From: Thermococcus sp.
GTDB lineage: Archaea; Methanobacteriota_B; Thermococci; Thermococcales; Thermococcaceae
Reading direction: 5' to 3'
Length of the DNA: 45,349 bases
NCBI RefSeq assembly: GCF_027012695.1
Contig: NZ_JALUYR010000146.1
Coordinates: 1-45,349, forward strand
The notes under the pieces were generated by a model. It saw only the letters and a program-made list of their open reading frames with translations, had not been told where the DNA came from and did not search any database. This document shows, piece after piece, positions 8,788 through 16,382 of the stretch. Position 1 is the first letter of the stretch, and every line of letters starts with the position of its first letter. The translations under genes were made by a program, and so were the position numbers.

Positions 8788-8812
8788 TCCCCGCCCTCGG
8801 GGAATGCCCATG
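8779..8812 (+). promoter_or_regulatory. Shine-Dalgarno and hairpin before homoserine dehydrogenase
   Basis: A perfect ribosome site, AGGAGGTGA (8779-8787), is too far from any start codon when linear. Directly after it lies a 6-bp hairpin (8788-8793 pairs with 8798-8803, loop CCCT), and directly after that ATGCCCATG. Folding removes 16 bases and brings the site 6 bases from the second ATG (8810). A second weaker site, GGGG (8799-8802), inside the stem could serve the same ATG when the stem is open. Confidence 0.55.
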
Positions 8813-9811
8813 CGTGCGATCAGGGTTTCTCTCTTCGGATTTGGCAACGTCGGGAAGGCGGTAGCGGGGGCCCTCATTGGGAAGGAAAGGTTCTTCCGCG
8901 AGAAGTACGGTATCGCGCTCAAGGTCGTGAGCATCTCCGACACGAGCGGGGTGGTATGGCTGCCCGAGGGTATAGACCTCAGGGAAGCCCTCCTTGTCAA
9001 GGAAACCCTTGGAAGGCTCTCCGCCTGGACGAACGACTACGAGGTCTATGAGTTCTCTCCGATGGACGCGGTGAAGGAGATAGAGGCCGACGTTGTTATC
9101 GACGTCACCAACGACAAGAACGCCTGGAGGTGGCATCTGACCGCGCTCAGGGAGGGTAAAGCCCTTGTCACGAGCAACAAGCCGCCCTTAGCGTTCCACT
9201 ACGCGGAGCTGGTTGGCGAAGCCGAGAAGAGAAACGTCCCCTATCTCTTCGAGGCGACCGTCATGGCCGGAACGCCGGTAATCGGTCTCCTTCGAGAGAA
9301 CCTGCTCGGCGATAGGGTGGAGGGGATCGAGGCGGTTCTCAACGCGACTACGACCTTCATCCTCAGCAGGATGGAAGAAGGCAGAACCTTCGAGGAAGCC
9401 CTGAAAGAGGCGCAGTCGCTCGGGATAGCGGAGAGGGATCCGGACGGTGACATTCTGGGCATAGACGCGGGTTACAAGGCGACGATTCTGCACTGCGTTG
9501 CCTTTGAGCCGATAACCTTCGATAAGGCGAGGGTAAAGGGCATAGCAGGGATAACCAGAGGAGAGGTTCAGAGGGTCCGGGCCAGGGGGAAGACCATTCG
9601 CCTAGTCGCGACGGTGGAGATGGGAAAAGTAACCGTCGAGCCGCGGGAAGTTTCGCTGGATAGTCCCCTCGCTGTGGAGAGCCACGAGAACGCGGCGGTG
9701 ATAAAGACCGACCTCCTCGGCGAGCTGGCCATCAAAGGCGCTGGAGCCGGGTTAAAGGAGACGGCGAGCGGTGTGGTGAGCGATGTGATAAAGGCCGCGC
9801 TCAGGCTTTGA
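8810..9811 (+). CDS. hom: Homoserine dehydrogenase
   Basis: This protein of about 333 residues has an N-terminal Rossmann motif, SLFGFGNVGKAVAGAL, for NAD(P). The catalytic domain contains VTNDKNAWRWHLTALREGKA, SNKPPLAFHYAEL, FEATVMAGTPVIGLLRE, and the homoserine-site region ERDPDGDILGIDAGYKATIL. It reduces aspartate semialdehyde to homoserine for threonine and methionine synthesis. It lacks a C-terminal ACT domain, so end-product feedback through ACT is not expected. Starts at 8804 or 8810 are both possible; 8810 is preferred on ribosome-site spacing. Confidence 0.93.
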   Translation: MRAIRVSLFGFGNVGKAVAGALIGKERFFREKYGIALKVVSISDTSGVVWLPEGIDLREALLVKETLGRLSAWTNDYEVYEFSPMDAVKEIEADVVIDVTNDKNAWRWHLTALREGKALVTSNKPPLAFHYAELVGEAEKRNVPYLFEATVMAGTPVIGLLRENLLGDRVEGIEAVLNATTTFILSRMEEGRTFEEALKEAQSLGIAERDPDGDILGIDAGYKATILHCVAFEPITFDKARVKGIAGITRGEVQRVRARGKTIRLVATVEMGKVTVEPREVSLDSPLAVESHENAAVIKTDLLGELAIKGAGAGLKETASGVVSDVIKAALRL

Positions 9812-9855
9812 GGAAGATTTTTATTCCCGCCTGAAAAGATGGGGCCGGTGGAACC

Positions 9856-10380
9856 ATGGAGCACGTCATAGCACTCCACCAGGTCTACGCTGAACTCCTG
9901 TTCCGCGGATTGAAGACGGTGGAGCTCAGGAAGTCGAGGGCCTTCGAGGAGGGTGATCTGGTTTTTCTCTACATAGCCCGGGGCAACCCCTACGAGCTTC
10001 GCGATACGCTGAGGAGACTCGGCCTCCATGAGGAGCAGACTTTGACTGAGAGGGGAACGATAGCTGGAGGCTTTGAGGTTGGAGAGGTGATAAAGGCCGA
10101 CCTCGATACCCTCTGGGAGCTGACGAAGGAGACGAGCGGCTTAAGCCTCGTCCACGGCGAGAACGGGAAGAAGTGGCTGGGGGAGTACATTAAGGACTAC
10201 GGATACGCCTTCACGGTGGAGAGGCCGTTTCTCTTCAGGGAACCGGTGAGCAGGGAGGAGATGAGGGAAAACTACGGTGTCCACGTGGAGGGGATAATCC
10301 ACCTCTCCAGGAAAACGAGAAAAGGATGGGTAAAGAACCTGATGGAGGACCTCCTGACGAGGGAAGCGGTTTACCTTTGA
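9856..10380 (+). CDS. ASCH/PUA-like domain protein (resembles DUF365)
   Basis: The protein has 174 residues. The N-terminal stretch ALHQVYAELLFRGLKTVELR has the ASCH/EVE style 'xxGxKTxExR' signature, followed by DLVFLYIA and later strands IAGGFEVGEVIKADL and the C-terminal VEGIIHLSR. Proteins of this fold bind RNA or modified nucleobases. The exact function is unknown. The start ATG has ggtgga 4 bases upstream, and a TATA-like gatttttatt sits near 9816. Its last 10 bases overlap the end of the convergent ZPR1-type gene. Confidence 0.72.
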   Translation: MEHVIALHQVYAELLFRGLKTVELRKSRAFEEGDLVFLYIARGNPYELRDTLRRLGLHEEQTLTERGTIAGGFEVGEVIKADLDTLWELTKETSGLSLVHGENGKKWLGEYIKDYGYAFTVERPFLFREPVSREEMRENYGVHVEGIIHLSRKTRKGWVKNLMEDLLTREAVYL

Positions 10381-11078
10381 TCCCTTTCATTCTCACGCTT
10401 TTCAGCGTCGCTTTCCTGCTTCTGAGAGGTCTTCCCCTCACCGTTATCTGGGGCCGCCTCCGGATCAACCCTCACGTAGGGGCCGAGGCTCAAACTGTCT
10501 ATCTCCTCCTGGGTTAAGAGCCTGCTCCTGACCTTCTCGCCCACAAGCGCGCTGTTCCCGAGGGGATCCGCTATCTTGACCGTCAGGGGCTTCTTGCCCT
10601 CCCTGACTTCCTCGATGTACTCCAGTATCTCGTCCGTTTTCTTCACGGCTTCCTCGTCACCCTCCTGCTCCCTGAAGTGCCTCGCCATCAGGAGGGTCTC
10701 CCGAACCCTTTCGAGGACGCCTTCCACGTTGGTAACGAAGCCTTCCGCCGCTGGTCCCGGTTCAATCTTCACCCCTATCTCCTCGAGTTCGATCGTTCCG
10801 CTCTTGCTCCTCACGACCCTCGTAAAGAGGTCCTTCTCGTCCTCAACCTTAACGGTGTAGAGTTTGGGCGGCCGGTCTTCGAGGATCATAACGTCCGCGT
10901 TTCTATAGCCGCATTTCTCACAGTAGATCGTGCTCTCCATGACCTTTCCGAAGTAGGGAATCTCGTGGATATGCTGTATGGCCTTCAGCGTGCCCTTACC
11001 TCCACAGATGGGACAGTCGCCGAGGGTTACAACCTTAATATCCTCGGACCCGGTTTTTTTCTCACTACCTTCCGCCAT
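10371..11078 (-). CDS. ZPR1-type zinc-finger protein
   Basis: The protein has 235 residues. A C4 zinc finger at the N-terminus, CPICGGKG...YCEKCGYRN, is followed by the ZPR1 core (MESTIYCEKCGYRNADVMIL and the RVVRSKSGTIELEEIGVKIEPG region). It ends in a charged, low-complexity Glu/Lys/Arg tail. Eukaryotic ZPR1 binds eEF1A and acts as an assembly chaperone; archaeal single-domain forms are poorly characterised. ATG 11078 is preferred over the GTGs at 11087 and 11084, since the TATA at 11109-11117 would place the transcript start near 11085. Confidence 0.85.
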   Translation of the reverse strand: MAEGSEKKTGSEDIKVVTLGDCPICGGKGTLKAIQHIHEIPYFGKVMESTIYCEKCGYRNADVMILEDRPPKLYTVKVEDEKDLFTRVVRSKSGTIELEEIGVKIEPGPAAEGFVTNVEGVLERVRETLLMARHFREQEGDEEAVKKTDEILEYIEEVREGKKPLTVKIADPLGNSALVGEKVRSRLLTQEEIDSLSLGPYVRVDPEAAPDNGEGKTSQKQESDAEKRENERDQR

Positions 11079-11106
11079 TCGCACCACCGAAGAATGGGAT
11101 CAACTC

Positions 11107-11119
11107 CCCTTATAAATTC
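11107..11119 (-). promoter_or_regulatory. TATA box of the ZPR1-type gene
   Basis: On the minus strand the sequence reads AATTTATAAGGGG about 31 bases before the ATG at 11078, implying an almost leaderless transcript. Confidence 0.55.
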
Positions 11120-11134
11120 TGGGGAGAAAAGGGA

Positions 11135-11536
11135 TCACTTCGCTATCCTTATGTCCGACGGAACGAGGATGAGCTTTATCTCGTGCTTGCATATCTTCGC
11201 AGCCTGACCATCGAGGGCGTTGACCATGCCCTTGAGCTGCTCCGCGACCTTTTCGAGAACCTCGGGCTTGACCTCGAGCGGGCTGAGATCAACGAGAACC
11301 AGGTTGCCCTCCTGGAGCTCCTCCGAGATCCTCTCGAGGTCGGCGTAGCTGGTGACGACCACCTTCTTCAGGTAGCGGATCTGGGGTTTGATTATCTCCT
11401 TGGCCAGGACGTCCTCCTCGATTGGGATGACATCAATATCGTGCCTCGGGGAGGAAACACTTTTCTTAACCTCCGATGGCGGCTTCTTTTTTCTGGGCCT
11501 TTCTTCCCTCTTCAGGATGCTGTCAAACAATCCCAT
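11135..11536 (-). CDS. sepF: SepF-like cell division protein
   Basis: The protein has 133 residues. It starts with a membrane-binding type amphipathic N-terminus, MGLFDSILKR, then a basic linker. The SepF/DUF552 fold follows: IIKPQIRYLKKVVVTSYADL, NLVLVDLSPLEVKPEVLEK, EQLKGMVNALDGQAAKI and a closing KLILVPSDIRI strand. Archaeal SepF anchors FtsZ to the membrane. It is separated from rrp42 by about 116 bases and has its own TATA, so it is probably not part of the exosome operon. Confidence 0.88.
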   Translation of the reverse strand: MGLFDSILKREERPRKKKPPSEVKKSVSSPRHDIDVIPIEEDVLAKEIIKPQIRYLKKVVVTSYADLERISEELQEGNLVLVDLSPLEVKPEVLEKVAEQLKGMVNALDGQAAKICKHEIKLILVPSDIRIAK

Positions 11537-11583
11537 AACCGTCCCCCCGGTTAATCGTAAGGGCCGGGTTATTTTCGGTGTTG

Positions 11584-11597
11584 GCCTTTATATCTCT
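11584..11597 (-). promoter_or_regulatory. TATA box of sepF
   Basis: The minus strand reads AGAGATATAAAGGCC about 50 bases before the sepF ATG (11536), with a gggggg-rich ribosome site just upstream of the start. Confidence 0.5.
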
Positions 11598-11652
11598 TTC
11601 TGAAAAATACCGGAAACGGCCCGGACGGTAAAGGGAGAAAGTGAGGAGACCC

Positions 11653-12471
11653 TCACTCCGCCCTGACTGCCTCGAGAACCTTCTCCCTTAGCTCGGCACC
11701 CTTCTTTATCGAGGTATCCACGGCGTAAATGACTTCTTCCAGCTTGAAGGAGCCCCCTTCACCCTTCTGAACCGATGATATCATCCCGTTCTCGTCGGTG
11801 GTTATGGTTATTCTGCCGTCCATGACCATTTCCTCGTCGAGGCTCGGGTCAACGATCATGGTGTTGCCTATCTTGGCCATCGTCACCGGGATCGGAATCT
11901 TGCTCACGGGGAGCGGCTCGTATTCGTCGAGAACCTCCACCTCGCCCGTCTCCTCGTTGTACTCTACTTTGGGCATCCTAGCGCTCAGGAGGGCGGCTAT
12001 TGCACCTATTCCCGTCGCATCGAGGAGGTTCCCATCGTGATCGAGAACGTGGACGTCTATGAAAACGACGCGGACGAGCTTGCCAGGGATTATAACCAGT
12101 TTCTCCAGCTCAACGGCGCCGCTCTCCCTTATGCCCCTGTCAACGACCCTCGCCAGCTCGATGGCGTTCTCGTCCGGCGGCCCGGGTTCGAAGCTGGGTG
12201 AGGCGAGCGGAACTAGCTCAACGTTGGTGGTTATAACGCCCCTGTCGGGGAGGTCCGGGAAGGGCTCACCGAGGTCAACCTTTATCCCAACGAGAACCTG
12301 GGTGTTTCCGAGCTTCACCCAGGCGGAACCTTCCGCCTTCTCGATGATGTTGACCTTGATCTCGAGGTCGCGGTAGTCCTCGAGGCCCCTTCCATCAATG
12401 CGCTTGCCCTCCCTGAGGAGCGCCAGGATCCTGTCGCGCATTATGGCCGCCATAACCTCAACGTCACTCAT
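11653..12471 (-). CDS. rrp42: Archaeal exosome subunit Rrp42
   Basis: This RNase PH fold protein of 272 residues begins [16 protein letters not shown]. It has [29 protein letters not shown] and the [20 protein letters not shown] segment. In archaea Rrp42 forms the hexameric ring with Rrp41 and is catalytically inactive but needed for structure and RNA path. The start at ATG 12471 has ggaggt 8 bases upstream and overlaps the end of rrp41 by 8 bases, so the two are translationally coupled. Confidence 0.97.
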   Translation of the reverse strand: MSDVEVMAAIMRDRILALLREGKRIDGRGLEDYRDLEIKVNIIEKAEGSAWVKLGNTQVLVGIKVDLGEPFPDLPDRGVITTNVELVPLASPSFEPGPPDENAIELARVVDRGIRESGAVELEKLVIIPGKLVRVVFIDVHVLDHDGNLLDATGIGAIAALLSARMPKVEYNEETGEVEVLDEYEPLPVSKIPIPVTMAKIGNTMIVDPSLDEEMVMDGRITITTDENGMISSVQKGEGGSFKLEEVIYAVDTSIKKGAELREKVLEAVRAE

Positions 12472-13213
12472 TTGCACCGACCTCCTCCGCTATCTTGATA
12501 TACTTCTCCTTGAGCGCTTCCCTCTGCTTCTGGTAGACCGCCTTGGCACCCTTGATGGCCAGCTTAACGGCCTCGATGAACTCGTCCCTGGTGAGGTAAC
12601 CGTCCATCTGGAGGAGCGTTATGTCGTTCTTGAGGGGCATTATGGCAACCGGAACGTCGGCCTCGCCGTAGTTGTCCTCCTCCTTGTTTAGATCGAGCAC
12701 TATCTCCCCGTCAACCTTTCCGGCGGCACAGGCCGCGACGAGGTCCCTCATCGGAACGCCCGCGTCGGCGAGAGCCAGGGATGCGGCGGTTATACCTGCA
12801 ACGCGCGTCCCAGCGTCCGCCTGGAGCACCTCTATAAACACATCGACCGCCGTTCTCGGAAACGGGTCGAGGATCAGGGCCGGTTCAAGTGCCCCCCTTA
12901 TGACCTTGCTTATCTCGACACTCCTCCTGTCGGGACCGGGCTTTTTGCGCTCTTCAACGCTGAAGGGGGCCATGTTATAGCGAACGCGCAGGATTCCCCT
13001 GTCGGGTCTCTGGAGGTGCTTGGGGTGTATCTCCCTCGGGCCGTATACGGCAGCCAAAATCTTGTTCTTGCCCCATTCAACGTAGGCGGAGCCGTCGGCG
13101 TTCTTAAGAACCCCAACCTCCATCTTTATCGGCCTTAACTCGTACTTTTTCCTTCCGTCAATCCTTCTACCGTTTTCGTCTATGAGCCTTAACCCCTCTG
13201 GTCTGCCCATCAT
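12464..13213 (-). CDS. rrp41: Archaeal exosome subunit Rrp41 (catalytic RNase PH subunit)
   Basis: The 249-residue protein begins [20 protein letters not shown]. It carries the RNase PH signature regions: [34 protein letters not shown] and [20 protein letters not shown] with the catalytic Asp region around [19 protein letters not shown]. It performs phosphorolytic 3'-5' RNA decay and tailing in the exosome ring. ATG codons at 13213 and 13210 overlap the rrp4 stop, indicating coupled translation. Confidence 0.98.
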   Translation of the reverse strand: MMGRPEGLRLIDENGRRIDGRKKYELRPIKMEVGVLKNADGSAYVEWGKNKILAAVYGPREIHPKHLQRPDRGILRVRYNMAPFSVEERKKPGPDRRSVEISKVIRGALEPALILDPFPRTAVDVFIEVLQADAGTRVAGITAASLALADAGVPMRDLVAACAAGKVDGEIVLDLNKEEDNYGEADVPVAIMPLKNDITLLQMDGYLTRDEFIEAVKLAIKGAKAVYQKQREALKEKYIKIAEEVGANE

Positions 13214-13980
13214 TCTCCTTCACCCTCTCCGTTCTTGGGTTCCTCAACCTCAGGTATCTCCTCAATGATCCCCCTCTCCTTGAGCTCCCGCAGTCTCGTG
13301 AGGAGGAGCTCCTTGATCCTGTCGGTGAGTCCCTGGGTGTGACTCTCCCTGTCGACCTTGAGTATGGCCTCTATCGCGAGCTTCTCAAGCTCGTCGTTCT
13401 TTCCGCTGACCCAGACCCAGCCGTTCTGGCCGACTATTATGCGCGTGTTGGTCAATCTTTTGATGAGGTTTATCATAGAACCGCCCTTGCCGATGAGCCT
13501 CGGCACCTTGGAGGGCGTTATCGTCACCAGCTGCCCGCCCCTGAGGGGACCACCCTTAAAGGGCATGCCCTTCGTGGTGAGGTCTATCTGGTTTATCTCG
13601 TTGTAGCCCTTTATCTTGGCGTAGATTATGTCGCCTATGTCGAATATCTTCCTCAGGTCTGTCTTCATGAGATCGATGCGCTCCTCTACCGCGTCCTGAA
13701 CGCGGAGGCTGGCCTCGTAGGGGGCGCCTATGTCAACGACCCAGTTTGAGAAGCGGACGTCCACTATCTTCCCGAGGACGTTGTCCCCCACCTCGGGAAT
13801 GTAGGGGCCCTCGAGGGGTATGACCCTTATAAGGTCGCCCCTGATCTCAACCAGACCAACCACCGTCGAGTATATCCTGTTGCCCTCCCTGAAGGTTCCT
13901 CTTCCGTTCTTAAAGGGGCCCTGTGCGAGCAGGGTCCCGGGAACGACCAGTTCCCTTGGTTTCACAAAAATCCTCCTCAT
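13210..13980 (-). CDS. rrp4: Archaeal exosome cap subunit Rrp4
   Basis: The protein has 256 residues with the standard three-domain order. The N-terminal beta domain is [16 protein letters not shown]...[11 protein letters not shown]. An S1 domain follows (residues about 65-145, [20 protein letters not shown]). A KH domain has [20 protein letters not shown]. An acidic tail closes the protein. It caps the Rrp41/42 ring and recruits RNA. The start overlaps the SBDS stop as ATGA, typical of coupling. Confidence 0.98.
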   Translation of the reverse strand: MRRIFVKPRELVVPGTLLAQGPFKNGRGTFREGNRIYSTVVGLVEIRGDLIRVIPLEGPYIPEVGDNVLGKIVDVRFSNWVVDIGAPYEASLRVQDAVEERIDLMKTDLRKIFDIGDIIYAKIKGYNEINQIDLTTKGMPFKGGPLRGGQLVTITPSKVPRLIGKGGSMINLIKRLTNTRIIVGQNGWVWVSGKNDELEKLAIEAILKVDRESHTQGLTDRIKELLLTRLRELKERGIIEEIPEVEEPKNGEGEGE

Positions 13981-14687
13981 AGTCCCTTCCTCTCTATCAG
14001 TTTGGTTACAGCAGTGCCCTTCGTCAGGGCGTTCAGTCTCTCATAAAACTCCTCCTCAACCCCTCCCGGGATCTCGATGAGGAACATCCACGAGCCGTCG
14101 CTTGCCCACTCCTCGCGCTTTATCGTCCCGAACTTCCTGACCTCTCCGTAGGCCCTGCCCACGTAGTCGCTCGGTACCTTAACGGCTATCACCTTCATCT
14201 CCAGCTTTATCGGGAGGAGGGGCCTTATGGCCTTTATCACCTTTGGAACCTGCGCCTCCGCGTCCTTGAAGAGGTCGACGTGCACTCCTGCTTCTTCCAT
14301 TGCACGGAGAATCCTGTCGACCGGATGCGGATAGCCGGTTCGTGGATCAACGGCATGCCGGTGGATTATTGTAGCTATGTAGCGTTTCTTGTCCTCCAGC
14401 ATCTGCCTCCTCTGTTCGGCGGTGAGCTGAACCTCACCCTTGCGGAGAATTATTTTCGCAACCTCGTAGGGATCGCTGGTCCCGAAGATCTTTTCCATCT
14501 CGTGCTCGCTCGCCTTGTCGCCCTTGTGTGCATCTTTGAAAACGTATGGAGTTGCAAGGATTTCCTCTATCGGAACTTCCTTGCCCTCCTTGAAGTCCCT
14601 CGCAAGGTATGGGTCAACCAGTATCTCGAAGGTCTCGCCGTGGGTTTTGAGACGGGCAATGACGGCCTTGTCAACGCTTACGGGCAT
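13977..14687 (-). CDS. sdo1: Ribosome maturation protein SBDS homologue
   Basis: The protein has 236 residues. The N-terminal SBDS domain ([20 protein letters not shown]...[13 protein letters not shown]) is followed by the central helical domain with [19 protein letters not shown] and the [14 protein letters not shown] region. A ferredoxin-like C-terminal domain ([20 protein letters not shown]) closes it. In eukaryotes SBDS releases eIF6 from the large subunit with EFL1. Its place in the exosome operon is conserved in archaea and suggests a shared role in rRNA or ribosome maturation. Confidence 0.97.
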   Translation of the reverse strand: MPVSVDKAVIARLKTHGETFEILVDPYLARDFKEGKEVPIEEILATPYVFKDAHKGDKASEHEMEKIFGTSDPYEVAKIILRKGEVQLTAEQRRQMLEDKKRYIATIIHRHAVDPRTGYPHPVDRILRAMEEAGVHVDLFKDAEAQVPKVIKAIRPLLPIKLEMKVIAVKVPSDYVGRAYGEVRKFGTIKREEWASDGSWMFLIEIPGGVEEEFYERLNALTKGTAVTKLIERKGL

Positions 14688-14698
14688 TGCCCGTCACC

Positions 14699-15481
14699 TC
14701 AGTAGTTCTGGTCAAGCTCGGAATAGTCCTCTTCCTTTTCCTCAACTTCCTCTTCCCCGGCTTCCTTGAGTATCCCCGAGAGATACTTCTCGAGCTCTTC
14801 CCTCGCGAGCTTCTTCCAGTGCCTGTCCCCGGTGGTTATGTAGGCGACCTCTATTCCCTCCGCGCTCGGTTCCTCGAGAATCTTCGCGAGGGCCAGTATG
14901 GCGAGCTTTATAGCCCCCTCCATATCGAGGTCGTCCCTGTAGTGTTCCTCGAAGATGGCCATCGCCACGTTTCTCCCGCTTCCTATCGCGACGGCCTTCC
15001 ACTCGAAGTAGGCACCGCTCGGGTCGGTCTCGTAGAGCTCGGGCTTCTCGTTAACGCCAGCCATGAGGAGGGCGGCTCCAAAGGGCCTCACACCACCGTA
15101 CTGGGTGTGGGCCTGCTTGAGGTCGCATATCTTCTTGACGAGAACGTTGAGCGGAACCGGTTCTCCATAGGTCAAGCGGTAGATTTGAGCCTCCAGCCTG
15201 GCCCTGTCGACGAGAACCCTCGCGTCGGCTATTATGCCGCTTGGAGCCGCGGCTATGTGATCGTCGATCTGGAATATCTTCTCATAGCTACTCGGCTCGA
15301 TGAGCTTGCTCGTTATCCTCTTCTCAACGGCGAGGACAACACCTTCCTTCCACTTGACACCGACAGCCGTGGCCCCGCGCTTCACGGCCTCCCTCGCGTA
15401 GTTCACCTGGAAGAGTCTTCCGTCAGGGCTGAAGACTGTAATGGCCCTGTCGTAACCGGCCTGCGGTGGTACAAACGCCAT
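14699..15481 (-). CDS. psmA: 20S proteasome alpha subunit
   Basis: The 260-residue protein starts [20 protein letters not shown], followed by [20 protein letters not shown], the alpha-type gate and H0 helix signature. The body has [17 protein letters not shown] and [16 protein letters not shown]. Alpha subunits form the outer gated rings and dock the PAN/Cdc48 ATPases; they have no catalytic Thr. The C-terminus is a long acidic tail. It is the first gene of the operon, with SBDS 11 bases downstream. The start is supported by aggtgatg just upstream. Confidence 0.98.
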   Translation of the reverse strand: MAFVPPQAGYDRAITVFSPDGRLFQVNYAREAVKRGATAVGVKWKEGVVLAVEKRITSKLIEPSSYEKIFQIDDHIAAAPSGIIADARVLVDRARLEAQIYRLTYGEPVPLNVLVKKICDLKQAHTQYGGVRPFGAALLMAGVNEKPELYETDPSGAYFEWKAVAIGSGRNVAMAIFEEHYRDDLDMEGAIKLAILALAKILEEPSAEGIEVAYITTGDRHWKKLAREELEKYLSGILKEAGEEEVEEKEEDYSELDQNY

Positions 15482-15544
15482 TCTACATCACCTCTGGAGT
15501 TATGCTCATCTTTCACTCCCAGCCAATAGTTCCTCACGGCCTAA

Positions 15545-15775
15545 TTAAGCTTTTCTATTGACTCCCAGCGACGCCATCGCCATTCTTCTGGCTATCCTGC
15601 GCGCGAACTCAAGGGGGATGAACGCGAACAGGAACACCACAGCCGCGAGAACGAGCGAAGCATTTCTACCCAGGGGCCGCCAGATCATGAGTGCAAAGGC
15701 AACCAGCATCAGACCGAGGCCAACCGCGAGAAACCTTCTGTAGGTCCTTCCCATAACCTCCAGCGTCTCGTCCAT
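15545..15775 (-). CDS. Small two-span membrane protein, unknown function
   Basis: The protein of about 76 residues begins MDETLEVMGRTYRRFLAVGL. It has two hydrophobic spans (FLAVGLGLMLVAFALMIW and ASLVLAAVVFLFAFIPLEF) joined by a short RPLGRN loop and a basic C-terminus. I recognise no family. The start ATG 15775 follows ggtgggagg closely; a GTG at 15784 is an alternative. A TATA-like GAATAAAAAGC at about 15790-15800 on the minus strand lies back to back with the promoter of the HIT gene. Confidence 0.65.
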   Translation of the reverse strand: MDETLEVMGRTYRRFLAVGLGLMLVAFALMIWRPLGRNASLVLAAVVFLFAFIPLEFARRIARRMAMASLGVNRKA

Positions 15776-15830
15776 CCCTCCCACCGGGAGCTTTTTATTC
15801 CAAATCCGTTTTAAGCCTTTGGTGTTGGGA

Positions 15831-16307
15831 ATGAAGTGTCCCTTCTGTAACCCGGATGGGGAGGCTCTCCTCTACGAGGACGGGCTGATCAAAATACTGC
15901 TGGATTCGTATCCAGCCAGCAAAGGCCATCTGCTCGTCGTCCCAAGGAGGCACGTCGAGAGCTGGGAGGGGCTCAGAGATGGGGAGAAGCTCGCCCTCCT
16001 GAGGGGCATGGAGCTGGCGATGGAGAAGCTGAGGGAGGTTCTGAGGCCAGACGCCTTCAACGTGGGCATGAACCTCGGAAGGGAAGCAGGCCAGACGGTT
16101 CCCCATCTGCACCTCCACGTGATTCCGAGGTGGAATGGAGACTGCAGGAGTCCAAGGGGAGGGGTGAGGAAGGCTGTCCTCGATTTAGAGGACGAGAACT
16201 TGAACTTAAAGGAGCGCTGGGAGAGGAACAGGCTGAGCGGGGAGGAGGTAGAAAAGCTCAGGGCAGCGTTTAACCGACCTCTCCATGCCCCGGAGGGTGA
16301 GACTTGA
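15831..16307 (+). CDS. HIT-family nucleotide hydrolase/transferase
   Basis: The 158-residue protein has the histidine-triad motif HLHLHVIPRW in the segment GREAGQTVPHLHLHVIPRW. It also has an N-terminal zinc-type pair, CPFCNP, and the fold marker KGHLLVVPRRHVESW. HIT proteins of this branch hydrolyse dinucleoside polyphosphates or nucleotidyl amidates; the substrate is not decidable. ATG 15831 is preferred: TATA-like CGTTTTAAGCC at 15807-15817 places the transcript start very close to it, so the mRNA may be leaderless. A GTG at 15822 is an alternative. Confidence 0.92.
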   Translation: MKCPFCNPDGEALLYEDGLIKILLDSYPASKGHLLVVPRRHVESWEGLRDGEKLALLRGMELAMEKLREVLRPDAFNVGMNLGREAGQTVPHLHLHVIPRWNGDCRSPRGGVRKAVLDLEDENLNLKERWERNRLSGEEVEKLRAAFNRPLHAPEGET

Positions 16308-16332
16308 AGAAAAATCATCCGAAAAGCTTTTT

Positions 16333-16349
16333 ACTTTTTTTATACAAAC
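16333..16349 (+). promoter_or_regulatory. Promoter of the secreted protease cluster
   Basis: CTTTTTTTATACAAAC lies about 40 bases before the start at 16383. It is the only clear TATA ahead of the five-gene island, and gggtga at 16372 is the ribosome site. Confidence 0.5.
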
Positions 16350-16382
16350 TTAATTGCTTAAGCCCATCGTTGGGTGATGGCA

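Noticed and set aside
10371-10380. Overlap of the ASCH-like and ZPR1-type genes as a sign of error
   Set aside because: A short convergent overlap is common in this compact genome and both C-termini look natural.
15482-15544. C/D sRNA on the minus strand before psmA
   Set aside because: Only one imperfect C-like box is present and the D boxes are missing or degenerate.
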